Assembly (NCBI GenBank): GCA_021776295.1
Contig: JAJFGE010000151.1
Location: forward strand, 1 to 54,596
DNA length: 54,596 bases
Reading direction: 5' to 3'
DNA from: Hyphococcus sp.
GTDB lineage: Bacteria > Pseudomonadota > Alphaproteobacteria > Caulobacterales > Parvularculaceae
The position numbers and the translations under genes are program-made. The notes beneath the pieces were generated by a model that was not told where the DNA came from, made no database searches, and was given only the letters and a program-made list of their open reading frames with translations. Each line of letters starts with the position of its first letter. The stretch's first letter is position 1. This document shows positions 1 to 8,064 of this stretch, in pieces.

Positions 1-71
1 GGGCTGACTCACAAATAGCCTCAGTAGTGAATGATGTTGCATTGGCGGGCGAAGCGACGCAATTGTTCTAA
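1..71 (+). CDS. 3' end of an unidentified gene
   Basis: The first 71 bases are open in the frame starting at base 3 and read 22 codons, ending ALAGEATQLF and a TAA stop at 69-71. The composition is plausible for the helical C-terminus of a larger protein that begins before the window. No motif identifies it. The IS630 element starts about 80 bases downstream. It may be a chance open stretch. Confidence 0.3.
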   Translation, partial: ADSQIASVVNDVALAGEATQLF

Positions 72-149
72 GGCGAGTAAATTATTGAAGGATTATATCA
101 TCTTTATAGGGAGTGACTGCTTTGAAATTCTTTTTTCAGCAGCCTGCTA

Positions 150-1187
150 GAGCATTTCCGATTTAGATTGGGTTATATCCGTCTTCTCTGAAGAGATTTG
201 TACATTCGTGTGGTTTGAATAGGTCGCAGACGGTTCCTGCCGCTTTCCAAAGGTCATCGACGGTTCTTGGCGCGAGCATTTTGAGATGCGCCTTGAGTTT
301 GGAAAATGCCAACTCAATTGGATAAAGATCAGGCGAGTAAGGCGGCTGAAATAACAGCCACGCGCCACGCTCTCTGACCGCTTGTTACGCATCGTGCCTT
401 TTATGCGCAGGCAGATTATCAAGAACAACAACATCGCCCTCATTCAGTGTGGGCGTAAGTTGCGTCTTGATGTATTGAACAAAGGCATCGCCATCCATCG
501 CCCCGTCGATCACCCATGGCGCGGTCAGGCGATCATGACGCAGACCGGCGATAAAAGTCAGCGTTTTCCAGTGCCCATGCGGAATGCTGGAGACCAGCCG
601 CCGGCCCCGCAGACAGCGTCCGCGCAGCCTTGCCATCTTGGTGTTGATCCCGGTTTCATCGATAAACACGATTTTTTCGATCAGCTCAGGGCGCTCATTC
701 AGCCAAGCTTGGCGCCGCCGCCACACAGCCCGTTTAGCTTGGACGTCGCTGCGCTCCTGCTCACTGGCGTGTGCGGTTTTTTTTAAACGTGAGCTTGTTG
801 GCTTTGAGCCAATCATCAATCGTTGACGTTGACGCCGTTACATCATGATCGGCAAGCAACCGCGCCGATATCTCTTCGAGAGTCAGGTCAGGCTTGGTGT
901 CAATCCAACAGCGAATATCTTCGCCAAAGGGGTCAAGGCGCCGCTTGCGCGGCTTGATGGCGAGCGTGCCTTCTTCCTCATAACGCCTGGCGAACCGGAT
1001 CGCCGAACTCGAACTCACCTCAAACAACGCTGCCGCCTTGTGCCGCGACAAGCCAGACGCCACTTTGCGGACAATACGAATACGTAAATCTTCTGAAATC
1101 GCCATGATCAATCCTCCCATGAGAATCGAATCACAGTTCGCAAACCCCGCCAAACCTATTTTGATTCAATCAAGCTCGGAAACGCTC
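150..1187 (-). mobile_element. IS630-family insertion sequence, decayed
   Basis: A roughly 1.04 kb element is flanked on both sides by TA (148-149 and 1188-1189), the dinucleotide target duplicated by IS630/Tc1-mariner elements. Its ends form terminal inverted repeats: GAGCATTTCCGA at 150-161 and, on the other strand, GAGCGTTTCCGA at 1187-1176 (11 of 12 identical). Weaker similarity continues inward (TTTAGATTG versus GCTTGATTG). It carries one transposase in two reading frames with a nonsense codon, so this copy is probably immobile. The same end sequence recurs in the short repeat at 37601-37704, which suggests that related non-autonomous copies live in this genome. Confidence 0.85.
163..1105 (-). 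pseudogene. IS630-family transposase, frameshifted and with an internal stop
   Basis: The N-terminal part (start ATG at 1105 behind a GGGAGG ribosome site) encodes a helix-turn-helix domain with IVRKVASGLSRHKAAALF. It runs into a run of eight A residues at 784-777 (minus strand). The DDE domain continues in another frame, shifted by +1 relative to the first, and holds the first catalytic Asp (VFIDETG) and the second (VVLDNLPAHK). A TAA at 387-385 then interrupts the frame. The rest, including PPYSPDLYPIELAF with the third acidic residue, continues in the same frame to a stop at 165-163. The A-run could be a programmed or transcriptional slippage site, as IS630-type genes are often split, but the in-frame nonsense codon separates the catalytic Glu from the two Asp residues. 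This copy should therefore be dead unless the stop is suppressed. Confidence 0.85.
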
Positions 1188-1273
1188 TAGCTTTTGAACT
1201 GTGACCCAAAATGGCCTGAGAAGGAAAGAGACTGGAAAGTGAAATTTGTAATTTATTGTTATTATTGAGTTTT

Positions 1274-1349
1274 TGGTGAGCCCAGCAGGGTTCGAACCTG
1301 CGACCTACTGATTAAAAGTCAGTTGCTCTACCGGCTGAGCTATGGGCCC
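1274..1349 (-). tRNA. tRNA-Lys (anticodon TTT)
   Basis: A 76-nt cloverleaf lies on the minus strand. The acceptor stem GGGCCCA pairs with TGGGCTC, the D arm begins AGCTCAGCCGG, the anticodon loop CTTTTAA holds anticodon UUU, the T arm contains GGTTCGAACCC, and the CCA end is encoded at 1276-1274. It lies between the IS630 element and the queuosine operon terminator and reads in the same direction as that operon. Lys-UUU is not a queuosine-modified tRNA, so the proximity to tgt is not functional. Confidence 0.97.
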
Positions 1350-1390
1350 ACAACAAATGCGACGACTCAATAAGAACCGAAGCGCTCCGA

Positions 1391-1425
1391 CAAACAAAAG
1401 CCGCTCACGATCTCAGTGAAGCGGC
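1391..1425 (-). terminator. Intrinsic terminator of the queF-tgt operon
   Basis: Read on the minus strand, a GC-rich stem (GCCGCT ... AGCGGC, extended by a CAC/GTG pairing) spans 1425-1400 and is followed directly by TTTTGTTTG at 1399-1391. It lies about 80 bases after the tgt stop. This is the classic rho-independent layout and marks the end of the six-gene operon ahead of tRNA-Lys. Confidence 0.75.
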
Positions 1426-1504
1426 GACCGCCTTGGAAGGCGCGGAACATAGGGGCGGCCCTACGCCGGGTCAACCGATTCAAACGCCGAATTCGGCGCT
1501 AATT

Positions 1505-2635
1505 CTACACAATCGCTTCACCGGTCGCCGCCTGAAACCGGCGCTTGAATTCACCAAACTGACCGGCGGCGACGGCTTCGCGCATTTCCACCATAAGGTC
1601 CTGATAATATTGGAGGTTATGCCAGGTCAGCAACATCGGCCCAAGATATTCGCCAGCCCGGAACAGATGATGGAGATAGGCTTTGGAATAATCCCGGCTT
1701 GCCGGACATTCACTGTTCGGGTCCAGCGGCTCTGCATCATCGGAAAATTGCGCGTTCTTGATATTGATTGCCCCGGCTTTGGTCCAGGCTTGGCCATGGC
1801 GCCCAGACCGGGTCGGCGCCACGCAATCGAACATGTCGACACCCCGCGCGACAGCGCCCACAAGATCTGCCGGCTTGCCAACCCCCATCAAATAGCGCGG
1901 CTTCGTTTTAGGCATATAAGGCGTCGTGAACTCCAGCACGCGAAACATCTCCTCGCGCCCCTCTCCCACCGCCAAACCACCGACAGCGTATCCGGAAAAT
2001 TCTATTTCCAATAAACGCTCCAGGCTGTCACGCCGAAGACCTTCATAATTGGCGCCCTGAATAATGCCGAACAGCGCCTGCCCTGGGTTCGATAATTTTT
2101 CAAACGCATCTTTGGATCGCTGCGCCCACCGGGCTGACAACAGCATCGATATGCGCGAGTCTTCATGAGCAATGGGGATCGCCGGACACTCGTCAAGTTG
2201 CATCTGAATATCAGAGCCCAAAAGGCATTGTATCTCAATCGATCGCTCCGGGGTCAGCATATGGCGCGATCCATCGATATGCGACTGGAATGATACACCC
2301 TCTTCCGTCAGCTTACGAAGCTTAGATAACGACATAACCTGAAACCCGCCGGAATCGGTCAGGATCGGATGCGGCCAATTCATGAATTTATGTAAGCCGC
2401 CGAGCGATGCGACCCGCTCCGCCGTGGGACGCAACATCAAATGATAGGTATTGCCGAGAACAATGTCCGCACCCGTTGCCCGCACATACTCAGGCAACAT
2501 CGCCTTTACGGTTCCAGCCGTGCCCACAGGCATAAAAGCCGGCGTTTTAATCTCGCCGCGAGGCGTCGTAATAACGCCCGTACGCGCGGCGCCGTCATTG
2601 GCGTTGAGGGTAAAGGAAAATTCAGCGCTCATCAT
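1505..2635 (-). CDS. tgt: Queuine tRNA-ribosyltransferase (tRNA-guanine transglycosylase)
   Basis: Exchanges guanine-34 of GUN-anticodon tRNAs (Tyr, His, Asn, Asp) for preQ1, the committed step of queuosine formation. At 376 aa it has the normal bacterial length. The catalytic residues are present: Asp94 in TDSGGFQV and the nucleophile Asp270 in [14 protein letters not shown]. The substrate loop GGLAVGEG (about 219-226) is intact. The structural zinc site is altered. In the family pattern CxCxxC...H only Cys310 and His339 remain, while the other two positions are Ser308 (AGT) and Ser313 (AGC). Each is one base away from Cys. Last gene of the operon; its start overlaps the end of queA by 14 bases, so translation is probably coupled. 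The function is near certain by family, but activity depends on whether the site still binds zinc. Confidence 0.95.
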   Translation of the reverse strand: MMSAEFSFTLNANDGAARTGVITTPRGEIKTPAFMPVGTAGTVKAMLPEYVRATGADIVLGNTYHLMLRPTAERVASLGGLHKFMNWPHPILTDSGGFQVMSLSKLRKLTEEGVSFQSHIDGSRHMLTPERSIEIQCLLGSDIQMQLDECPAIPIAHEDSRISMLLSARWAQRSKDAFEKLSNPGQALFGIIQGANYEGLRRDSLERLLEIEFSGYAVGGLAVGEGREEMFRVLEFTTPYMPKTKPRYLMGVGKPADLVGAVARGVDMFDCVAPTRSGRHGQAWTKAGAINIKNAQFSDDAEPLDPNSECPASRDYSKAYLHHLFRAGEYLGPMLLTWHNLQYYQDLMVEMREAVAAGQFGEFKRRFQAATGEAIV

Positions 2636-3677
2636 TCAACTCAAGAAAACACGCATCACCATAAGAATAAAACCGATATTCTTGTTCTATCGCATGGGTA
2701 TAAGCGGCTTTCATCTGTTCAGTCCCTGCAAAAGCGCATATCAGCATAAATAATGTCGAGCGTGGAAGGTGAAAATTCGTCAACAGCATCTGTGCGGCCT
2801 TAAAGCGGTAGCCCGGCGTAATAAAGATATCGGTTTCACCGTCAAAGGGGTGAATGACGCCCTCACCATCCGCCGCACTTTCCAAAAGCCGCAGAGACGT
2901 CGTTCCTACCGCAATGATGCGCCCGCCTGACGCTCTGCACTCATTAATTCGCTGCGCTTGATCCTGAGTGATCTCGCCCCATTCACTGTGCATCTTATGG
3001 TCATCTGTTTCATCAACAGTCACAGGCAGGAAAGTTCCCGCGCCCACATGCAAGGTTACGGAGAGTTGGCCAACGCCGCGAAGGCGAAGCAGCTCTAGCA
3101 AATTGTCCGTAAAGTGAAGCCCCGCAGTCGGCGCCGCAACAGATCCCGTTTCTTGCGCGAAGATCGTCTGATAATTTTGCTTATCATCTTCGCCAGCGGG
3201 CCGCCGCCGCGCAATATAAGGCGGCAGGGGCATAACTCCAGCGCATGCCAGCCGCTCATGAAACGGCTCACTTGTTTTCTCGAAGTCGAGCACAGCCTCG
3301 GCGCCTTCCCGGCTGATTACGGTTGCAGAAAATTCCTCGCCGAATCGAATGACATCGCCCGCACGCAACCGCTTCGCAGGACGTACGAAAGCCCGCCAAC
3401 ACTCATCGCCCAAATCTTTATGCAGCGTCGCTTCAATGGAAACAGGTTCGCCTTCGCCGCGCGCCGGGCGCGACCCAAAAAGCTGCGCGGGTAAGACGCG
3501 TGTATTGTTGGTGACGATCAGGTCGCCCGCACGAAGCTTGTGCGGAAGATCAAGGATTCCACGATCATGAAGCCCGTCCTGCTGGACAACAAGCATACGC
3601 GCCGCATCGCGCGGCGAAACCGGCGAGAGCGCAATACGCTCTGGAGGCAAATCAAAATCGAAAAGGTCAACACGCAT
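2622..3677 (-). CDS. queA: S-adenosylmethionine:tRNA ribosyltransferase-isomerase
   Basis: Transfers and isomerises the ribose of SAM onto preQ1 in tRNA, giving epoxyqueuosine, the step after Tgt. Length is about 351 aa from the ATG at 3677, where the protein begins [16 protein letters not shown] as the family does; the ATG at 3692 adds five unconserved residues. Family motifs are [30 protein letters not shown] and [13 protein letters not shown]. It is followed directly by tgt with a 14-base overlap and preceded by cysE. Epoxyqueuosine reductase (queG/queH), needed for the last step, is not in the window. Confidence 0.96.
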   Translation of the reverse strand: MRVDLFDFDLPPERIALSPVSPRDAARMLVVQQDGLHDRGILDLPHKLRAGDLIVTNNTRVLPAQLFGSRPARGEGEPVSIEATLHKDLGDECWRAFVRPAKRLRAGDVIRFGEEFSATVISREGAEAVLDFEKTSEPFHERLACAGVMPLPPYIARRRPAGEDDKQNYQTIFAQETGSVAAPTAGLHFTDNLLELLRLRGVGQLSVTLHVGAGTFLPVTVDETDDHKMHSEWGEITQDQAQRINECRASGGRIIAVGTTSLRLLESAADGEGVIHPFDGETDIFITPGYRFKAAQMLLTNFHLPRSTLFMLICAFAGTEQMKAAYTHAIEQEYRFYSYGDACFLELNDER

Positions 3678-3710
3678 GCTGCGCCCCATCATGAAACGAC
3701 AGCACTGAAT

Positions 3711-4544
3711 TTATATCGAGTAAGTGTCGCAGTTAAACTGCTGATCCATCGTCATGGACGGCGTGGTCTCTTTGCACGCGCCCACGGGTTTTGCCGGCAC
3801 ACCGGCAACCGTGCAATGGGCTTCCACATTCTTCAGAACAACGCTTCCCGCCGCAACTTTCGCGCCCTCGCCTATTTCAATATTGCCGAGTACTTTGGCG
3901 CCGACGCTGACCAGAGCGCCGCAACGAATTTTCGGATGCCGATCGCCTTCATCCTTTCCTGTACCGCCAAGCGTTACATTTTGCAGTATCGAAACATCAT
4001 CTTCTACGACCGCAGTTTCGCCGATGACTATGCCTGTGGCGTGATCGAAGAAGACGCCCTTGCCGATGCTAGTCGCGGGATGAATATCCACCGCAAAAAG
4101 TTCAGACATGCGGCTTTGCAGATAGAGCGCCAGCGATTTGCGATCATGGCGCCACAGCCAGTTGGCGACACGGTGCGCTTGAAGGGAGAGGTAGCCCTTA
4201 AAATATAAAAACGGCTGCGCATATTCGCTGCATGCGGGGTCACGATTAAAGACTGCACGCATATCATGAAGCGCCGCCTCAACAATGCTGGGCTCACTCA
4301 GATAGGCTTCGTCGCAAACTTCCCGCCAAAGCATCGCGTTCATTTCCGCATCCGAAAATTTCTGCGCAAGCCGATAAGACAACGCCGCTTCGAAACTTTC
4401 ATGATTGAGGATCGTCGCATGGAGAAAGCTTGCGAGAGCCGGCTCAGACGCCGCCGCCGCCGCCGCTTCAACACGCATACGCGACCAAGTCTGATCGCTT
4501 GATATATCCAATATCGTCGCTTGTTCGCGTGATGTTTGGGCCAT
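3711..4544 (-). CDS. cysE: Serine O-acetyltransferase
   Basis: Acetylates L-serine with acetyl-CoA to O-acetylserine, the first step of cysteine synthesis. The 277 aa comprise an N-terminal helical oligomerisation domain (1-150) and a left-handed beta-helix of hexapeptide repeats (about 155-245). Conserved segments are DIHPATSIGKG, FDHATGIVIGETAVV, which holds the catalytic His, and ILQNVTLGGTGK. The tail carries PSMTMDQQF and ends in Ile (TYSI). A free C-terminal Ile is what inserts into the CysK active site in the cysteine synthase complex, so complex formation and feedback control are likely. It sits between the Nudix gene and queA in the operon, 12 bases after the Nudix stop. Confidence 0.96.
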   Translation of the reverse strand: MAQTSREQATILDISSDQTWSRMRVEAAAAAASEPALASFLHATILNHESFEAALSYRLAQKFSDAEMNAMLWREVCDEAYLSEPSIVEAALHDMRAVFNRDPACSEYAQPFLYFKGYLSLQAHRVANWLWRHDRKSLALYLQSRMSELFAVDIHPATSIGKGVFFDHATGIVIGETAVVEDDVSILQNVTLGGTGKDEGDRHPKIRCGALVSVGAKVLGNIEIGEGAKVAAGSVVLKNVEAHCTVAGVPAKPVGACKETTPSMTMDQQFNCDTYSI

Positions 4545-4556
4545 ATCGTTAGTTTC

Positions 4557-5168
4557 CTACTTTCGGCTTTGGGCTGCAAGTATATGGCGGGAGATAGGCT
4601 CTGGCGCTTCACCCCGCAAGGCCTTGGAGAACGCCATTAGCACCATCACAATCGTGAGACTATCGGTAATTTCCCCAGACATGACCATCTCAAACAGATC
4701 GCAAAACGGTACTCTCTTTATGGTTAATGCTTCAGACGCTTCCGGCGCCGCTGCGCCCTGTTCCAGGCTCCAGGCGAAATAACAAAGGGCGCGCTCATCC
4801 GTAACGGAATTCGATATATCGAATGATGAAAACCGCGCCCATTCACGCGCCGTCATACCCGTCTCTTCGGATAATTCGCGCTTTGCCGATTCCAGCGGCG
4901 GAACATCTAGCGCGCCGCCGCCTTCCGGCAGTTCCCAACTATAGCGATCATGCGGAAACCGATGCTGGCCGACAAGCCACACAGACCCATCATCATCTAT
5001 CGGCAATATCCCGATGGCGAGATTTTTGAACCGGACCACCCCATATTCGCCGGGCGAACCGTCAGGGTGAATAACTTCATGATCGACGATCTTGATCCAC
5101 GGGTTTTCAAATGGCTCAGATTTCTTTTTTGCCCGCCACGGCCCAATCGTCTTTTCAACATTGGTCAT
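4557..5168 (-). CDS. Nudix hydrolase, probable ADP-ribose/nucleoside-diphosphate-sugar pyrophosphatase
   Basis: A 203-aa protein of the ADP-ribose pyrophosphatase-like Nudix group. The Nudix helix reads ESAKRELSEETGMTA, with the REL-EE residues that bind magnesium. The loop before it (PEGGGALDVPPLE) has Val where the family consensus has its first Glu; that Glu is mainly structural, so activity is still plausible. The start overlaps the stop of the upstream PPIase gene in an ATGA arrangement, and cysE follows after 12 bases. Its likely role is cleanup of toxic nucleotide derivatives; the exact substrate cannot be read from the sequence. Confidence 0.85.
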   Translation of the reverse strand: MTNVEKTIGPWRAKKKSEPFENPWIKIVDHEVIHPDGSPGEYGVVRFKNLAIGILPIDDDGSVWLVGQHRFPHDRYSWELPEGGGALDVPPLESAKRELSEETGMTAREWARFSSFDISNSVTDERALCYFAWSLEQGAAAPEASEALTIKRVPFCDLFEMVMSGEITDSLTIVMVLMAFSKALRGEAPEPISRHILAAQSRK

Positions 5169-6055
5169 TCCTGCACAACGGCGCGAACAGGCACGGCAAT
5201 CTGGCAGATGTCGATATGATCCGGACGGTAATAGAAGAATGCTTCCGGCCGATTTCGGCGCGCTTCCACATAGGTTGCAAAAGTTTCGGTCGCGCTATCG
5301 AGAATCTCTAGCTTCACACGATCTTCCTCCGGCATATCCGCAGCGACGCGTATAGCAACAATCGTTTCGCCCATATCATCTTCTTCCGACTCCGGCGGAG
5401 AGACACGGCGCAAAGCCTGCAAATACTCCATTCCCTGAACAACACGGCCAAAAACTGTGAGATTGCGATCAAGATAACGTTGCGGCTGAAGCGTTATGTA
5501 AAACTCAGTAGACGCTGAATCTTTTTCGTTATTGCGCGCCATCGCGATAGCACCGGTGCAATGCAACAGCCAAACCTTGCCAGCCTCTTTGTCGACGCCC
5601 GTCGGCAAACTTTCAACAAACCCTGCCACCTGCGCATAACCATCGTCACTATTGACTGCTGTGAAGCTTACAGCGCTGCTTAAATCTTCATCAAATTCCG
5701 CATCAAGTATCTTTGCTGCGTTTTTGATCTCCCTTGTCTCGAAGGCGTCGCCACCCTGCGCAACAAAACCATCAATCACGCGGTAAAACGAAAGCCCGTC
5801 ATAGAACCCACCTCGCGCTAACGCTTTGATTTGCGCTACATGAGCCTGTGCAAGTTGGGATGAGAGCGCAATCACGATGCGCCCGCGCTCCAGATCAATA
5901 TAGAGGGTGTTTTCAGGATCAAGTTTGCGCCAATCTGATGGGGTGGACGCCGCCAGAATATCGGCCGACGATGGCTTATCTTCCAAGGCGTCAGCAAAAA
6001 CCGGCGTCGCCCAGAATACCCCTGACGCAATAAGCATGCTAATGAATTTCTTCAT
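5165..6055 (-). CDS. Exported cyclophilin-type peptidyl-prolyl cis-trans isomerase
   Basis: A 296-aa precursor from the ATG at 6055 with a signal peptide (MKKFISMLIASG ... VFA). The ATG at 6103 would bury that signal behind 16 basic residues. The cyclophilin domain spans about 45-235 and contains FYRVIDGFVAQGGD (catalytic Arg), ASTEFYITL and FGRVVQGMEYL, followed by a C-terminal extension of about 60 residues not typical of small cyclophilins. It should act on proline bonds of periplasmic proteins. It starts 2 bases after queF and overlaps the Nudix start by 4, so it is an integral operon member although unrelated to queuosine. Confidence 0.9.
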   Translation of the reverse strand: MKKFISMLIASGVFWATPVFADALEDKPSSADILAASTPSDWRKLDPENTLYIDLERGRIVIALSSQLAQAHVAQIKALARGGFYDGLSFYRVIDGFVAQGGDAFETREIKNAAKILDAEFDEDLSSAVSFTAVNSDDGYAQVAGFVESLPTGVDKEAGKVWLLHCTGAIAMARNNEKDSASTEFYITLQPQRYLDRNLTVFGRVVQGMEYLQALRRVSPPESEEDDMGETIVAIRVAADMPEEDRVKLEILDSATETFATYVEARRNRPEAFFYYRPDHIDICQIAVPVRAVVQE

Positions 6056-6057
6056 AT

Positions 6058-6567
6058 CTACCCTCTCCCTCGATAGGGGGCGACCCCAAGATCCGGTAGC
6101 CATAGTCCTTTTGGCGGGGCGCCGGTCTGATAGAACACATCAATCGGAATACCGCCTCGCGGATACCAATAGCCGGCAATGCGTAACCATTTCGGGTGCG
6201 CCGCCTCAATGATGCGCTTGGCGATAGTAATCGTGCAGTCCTCATGGAACGCGCCGTGATTGCGAAACGATGTGAGAAACAATTTAAACGACTTTGATTC
6301 GACGATGAGTTTTCCCGGCGCATAGTCGATCACAAGATGGGCAAAGTCAGGCTGACCCGTGACCGGGCAAAGCGAGGTGAATTCCGGCGCCGTAAACCGG
6401 GCGACATAGAGCACATCGGCCTGCGGGTTTGGGACGGTCTCAAGGCGCGCTTTTTCAGGCGACGCCGGCGTTTCGAGCCGCCGCCCGAGTTGGGTCAGGG
6501 CCGCCGGCTTTTGCTTCAACGGTAATTTACCCGAGGATTTGACAGTCGTTTTTGAATTTCTCGCCAT
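6058..6567 (-). CDS. queF: NADPH-dependent 7-cyano-7-deazaguanine reductase
   Basis: Reduces preQ0 to preQ1, the substrate Tgt inserts into tRNA. At 169 aa it is the short, unimodular QueF type. The T-fold motif [16 protein letters not shown], the catalytic Cys in [13 protein letters not shown] with the downstream Asp, and GAFHEDC are all present. It is the first gene of the minus-strand operon queF - PPIase - Nudix - cysE - queA - tgt. The C-terminal end reaches within 2 bases of the PPIase start. queCDE, which make preQ0, are not in the window. Confidence 0.96.
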   Translation of the reverse strand: MARNSKTTVKSSGKLPLKQKPAALTQLGRRLETPASPEKARLETVPNPQADVLYVARFTAPEFTSLCPVTGQPDFAHLVIDYAPGKLIVESKSFKLFLTSFRNHGAFHEDCTITIAKRIIEAAHPKWLRIAGYWYPRGGIPIDVFYQTGAPPKGLWLPDLGVAPYRGRG

Positions 6568-6753
6568 AGTATTTCCTAAAACTCGAATCCCATGCTTCCT
6601 GGCAATTTACCGGAGCTTGGCCAAAGGCGCAAAACACATGAAACACCCTCGGCCAAGTCCTAAAATCCCACCTCCTCCCCATGGACAAGGCGACAGATCA
6701 TGGCTTATAAGCCGCGCTCCGTCGGCCGGGGCATGCTCCGACAGGCGGCTAGT
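6568..6753. promoter_or_regulatory. Intergenic region with the presumed queF operon promoter
   Basis: This region separates queF (minus) from tRNA-Phe (plus), so it should hold two divergent promoters. A 7-bp inverted repeat, CTTGGCC at 6616-6622 and GGCCAAG at 6651-6657, lies 50-90 bases upstream of queF and could fold in its leader. I see no convincing preQ1 riboswitch core. Promoter elements could not be assigned securely. Confidence 0.35.
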
Positions 6754-6829
<76 letters not shown>

Positions 6830-6920
6830 TCCAAAACCTTCCCTAAAGCCCTGTAATCCCTTACATTTAAGGCGATTTAGCTCGAACGGTTTGTTCGCGG
6901 GATGTTTCAAAAATGAACAA

Positions 6921-7055
6921 GCAACCAAGGCCACACATATAATCTTTGATGGACGGCTGAAGGTCTATAACAAAGAGCGCAGCCGCTACTGGCAGGCCAT
7001 CACAATTCTCGAAGGCAAACGCTTCCGCATCAGCACCAAAGAAGAAAGCCTATAG
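6921..7055 (+). pseudogene. Remnant of a phage/ICE-type integrase N-terminus
   Basis: The frame starting at 6921 reads ATKATHIIFDGRLKVYNKER and continues SRYWQAITILEGKRFRIST, ending at TAG 7053-7055. The pattern (D-G-L-V-Y-RE-S-YWQA-G-FR-STK) resembles the SAM-like N-terminal segment of tyrosine recombinases. There is no catalytic domain and no convincing start codon. Its position just behind tRNA-Phe fits an integration scar whose element has been lost. The identification rests on pattern memory and is moderate. Confidence 0.5.
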
Positions 7056-7209
7056 CGCCAGGCGAATATCAATATTTCAACGCGGATGTGGGCCCAAGCG
7101 AGCCCCTTCGGGTCGCCTTGAAATGGCGTCACCGATTTGGTTTTGCTATTTTACGATGCGTAGCGGCATTGCCGGTTGAAACACTCAATTGCGCGCCAAA
7201 CCTGTTATG

Positions 7210-7261
7210 AACAGATAAGAATAACGAGTAATCTGTTCGGTAGACTTAATAAGGTTAACCT
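7210..7261 (+). promoter_or_regulatory. Candidate operators upstream of the TetR gene
   Basis: Two inverted repeats lie just before the TetR start. AACAGAT (7210-7216) pairs with ATCTGTT (7231-7237), and a perfect 10-bp palindrome AGGTTAACCT lies at 7252-7261. TetR regulators usually repress their own gene from such sites. The gene itself is frameshifted, so the sites may be relics. Confidence 0.4.
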
Positions 7262-7263
7262 AA

Positions 7264-7937
7264 ATGCGTGATCTCAATCTCTCGCCGCCATCAGATGGTC
7301 ATAAATCCGCCAAGGGCCGAAGTACGAAGAGTGTCATCTTAAAGGCCGCACTCGAAATCTTCATTGAGTATGGTTATGGCGAATTCAGCATTCAAAAAAT
7401 CGCCGCGCGCTGTAGTCTTTCAAGGAGTAATGTCAGTTATCATTATCCAACCCGGGATGATTTGCTGCACGGATTAGTGGACGCTGTGCTTCAGGGCTAT
7501 ATTAATGATTTCGACGAGATCGCGAAAGACGCTGGCCTTTCTACGGCGGAAAAATTCGTGTCTATCATCGAAATGATTATGAGCGATCTTGGAACAAAAG
7601 AAACATCAGTCTTTTTTCCAGAATTATGGGCTCTTTCCAATCATAGTGAATATGCTCTGGCGGAAATGAATAAAATCTATCAGCGCGCCCGGGCGCATTT
7701 AATCAATTGATTGGCGTTATTAATCCCTCTCTCAGTATAACGGATCGGGAATTGGTCGGCGTATTCATATCCGCCTCCATGGAAGGGCACACGCCTTTTG
7801 TCGGGCCGGGAAAAGAATGGGAAAAGAGCCTGCCCAAACTCACAAACATTGCCGCCTATTCGTTTTTACACCTTGCCAAATCAGTGACAAAAAATGATGT
7901 CGCCGCGATGCGCAAAGGGCTGAAGCTCGCATCATAA
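7264..7937 (+). pseudogene. TetR-family transcriptional regulator, frameshifted
   Basis: The first part (148 codons, stop at 7708-7710) has the TetR DNA-binding domain: STKSVILKAALEIFIEYGYG then IQKIAARCSLSRSNVSYHYP, matching helix-turn-helix plus the YHYF-like turn. A second frame continues from about 7700 to 7937 (GVINPSLSITDRELVGVF ...), the expected length and character for the rest of a TetR ligand domain. The downstream frame is displaced as by a one-base deletion near 7690-7710. Together they give about 224 residues, normal for the family. It is either a recent pseudogene or a sequencing error; the truncated product would keep DNA binding but lose part of the dimer/ligand domain. The target is unknown. 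Confidence 0.7.
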
Positions 7938-8064
7938 CCCGCGCGTTCCCAGCATATCGTCCAGCCCATACAGCTTGTAGCTCTCTAATAAGAGAAAGGC
8001 TTGCCGGCGAACAACTTTGAGGCGGACACGCGCTTCATCCATACAGTTGCCTGGCGCATAGCTT
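7932..8064 (-). other. Possible relic of a gene 3' end
   Basis: Between the TetR pseudogene and the RidA-like gene, the minus strand is open for about 43 codons. It reads SYAPGNCMDEARVRLKVVRR, then QAFLLLESYKLYGLDDMLGT, and ends at TGA 7934-7932. The amphipathic, charged pattern looks like real protein C-terminus rather than noise, but I do not recognise the family and there is no start codon with a ribosome site. It overlaps the last bases of the TetR reading frame, as expected if rearrangement joined two broken ends. Confidence 0.3.

Noticed and set aside
776-784. Canonical -1 heptamer frameshift in the IS630 transposase
   Set aside because: AAAAAAC is present, but the downstream frame is +1 (or -2) relative to the first, so -1 slippage would not join the two parts.
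6568-6753. preQ1 riboswitch upstream of queF
   Set aside because: A short inverted repeat exists, but I could not find the conserved A-rich tail and pseudoknot pairing of the preQ1 classes.
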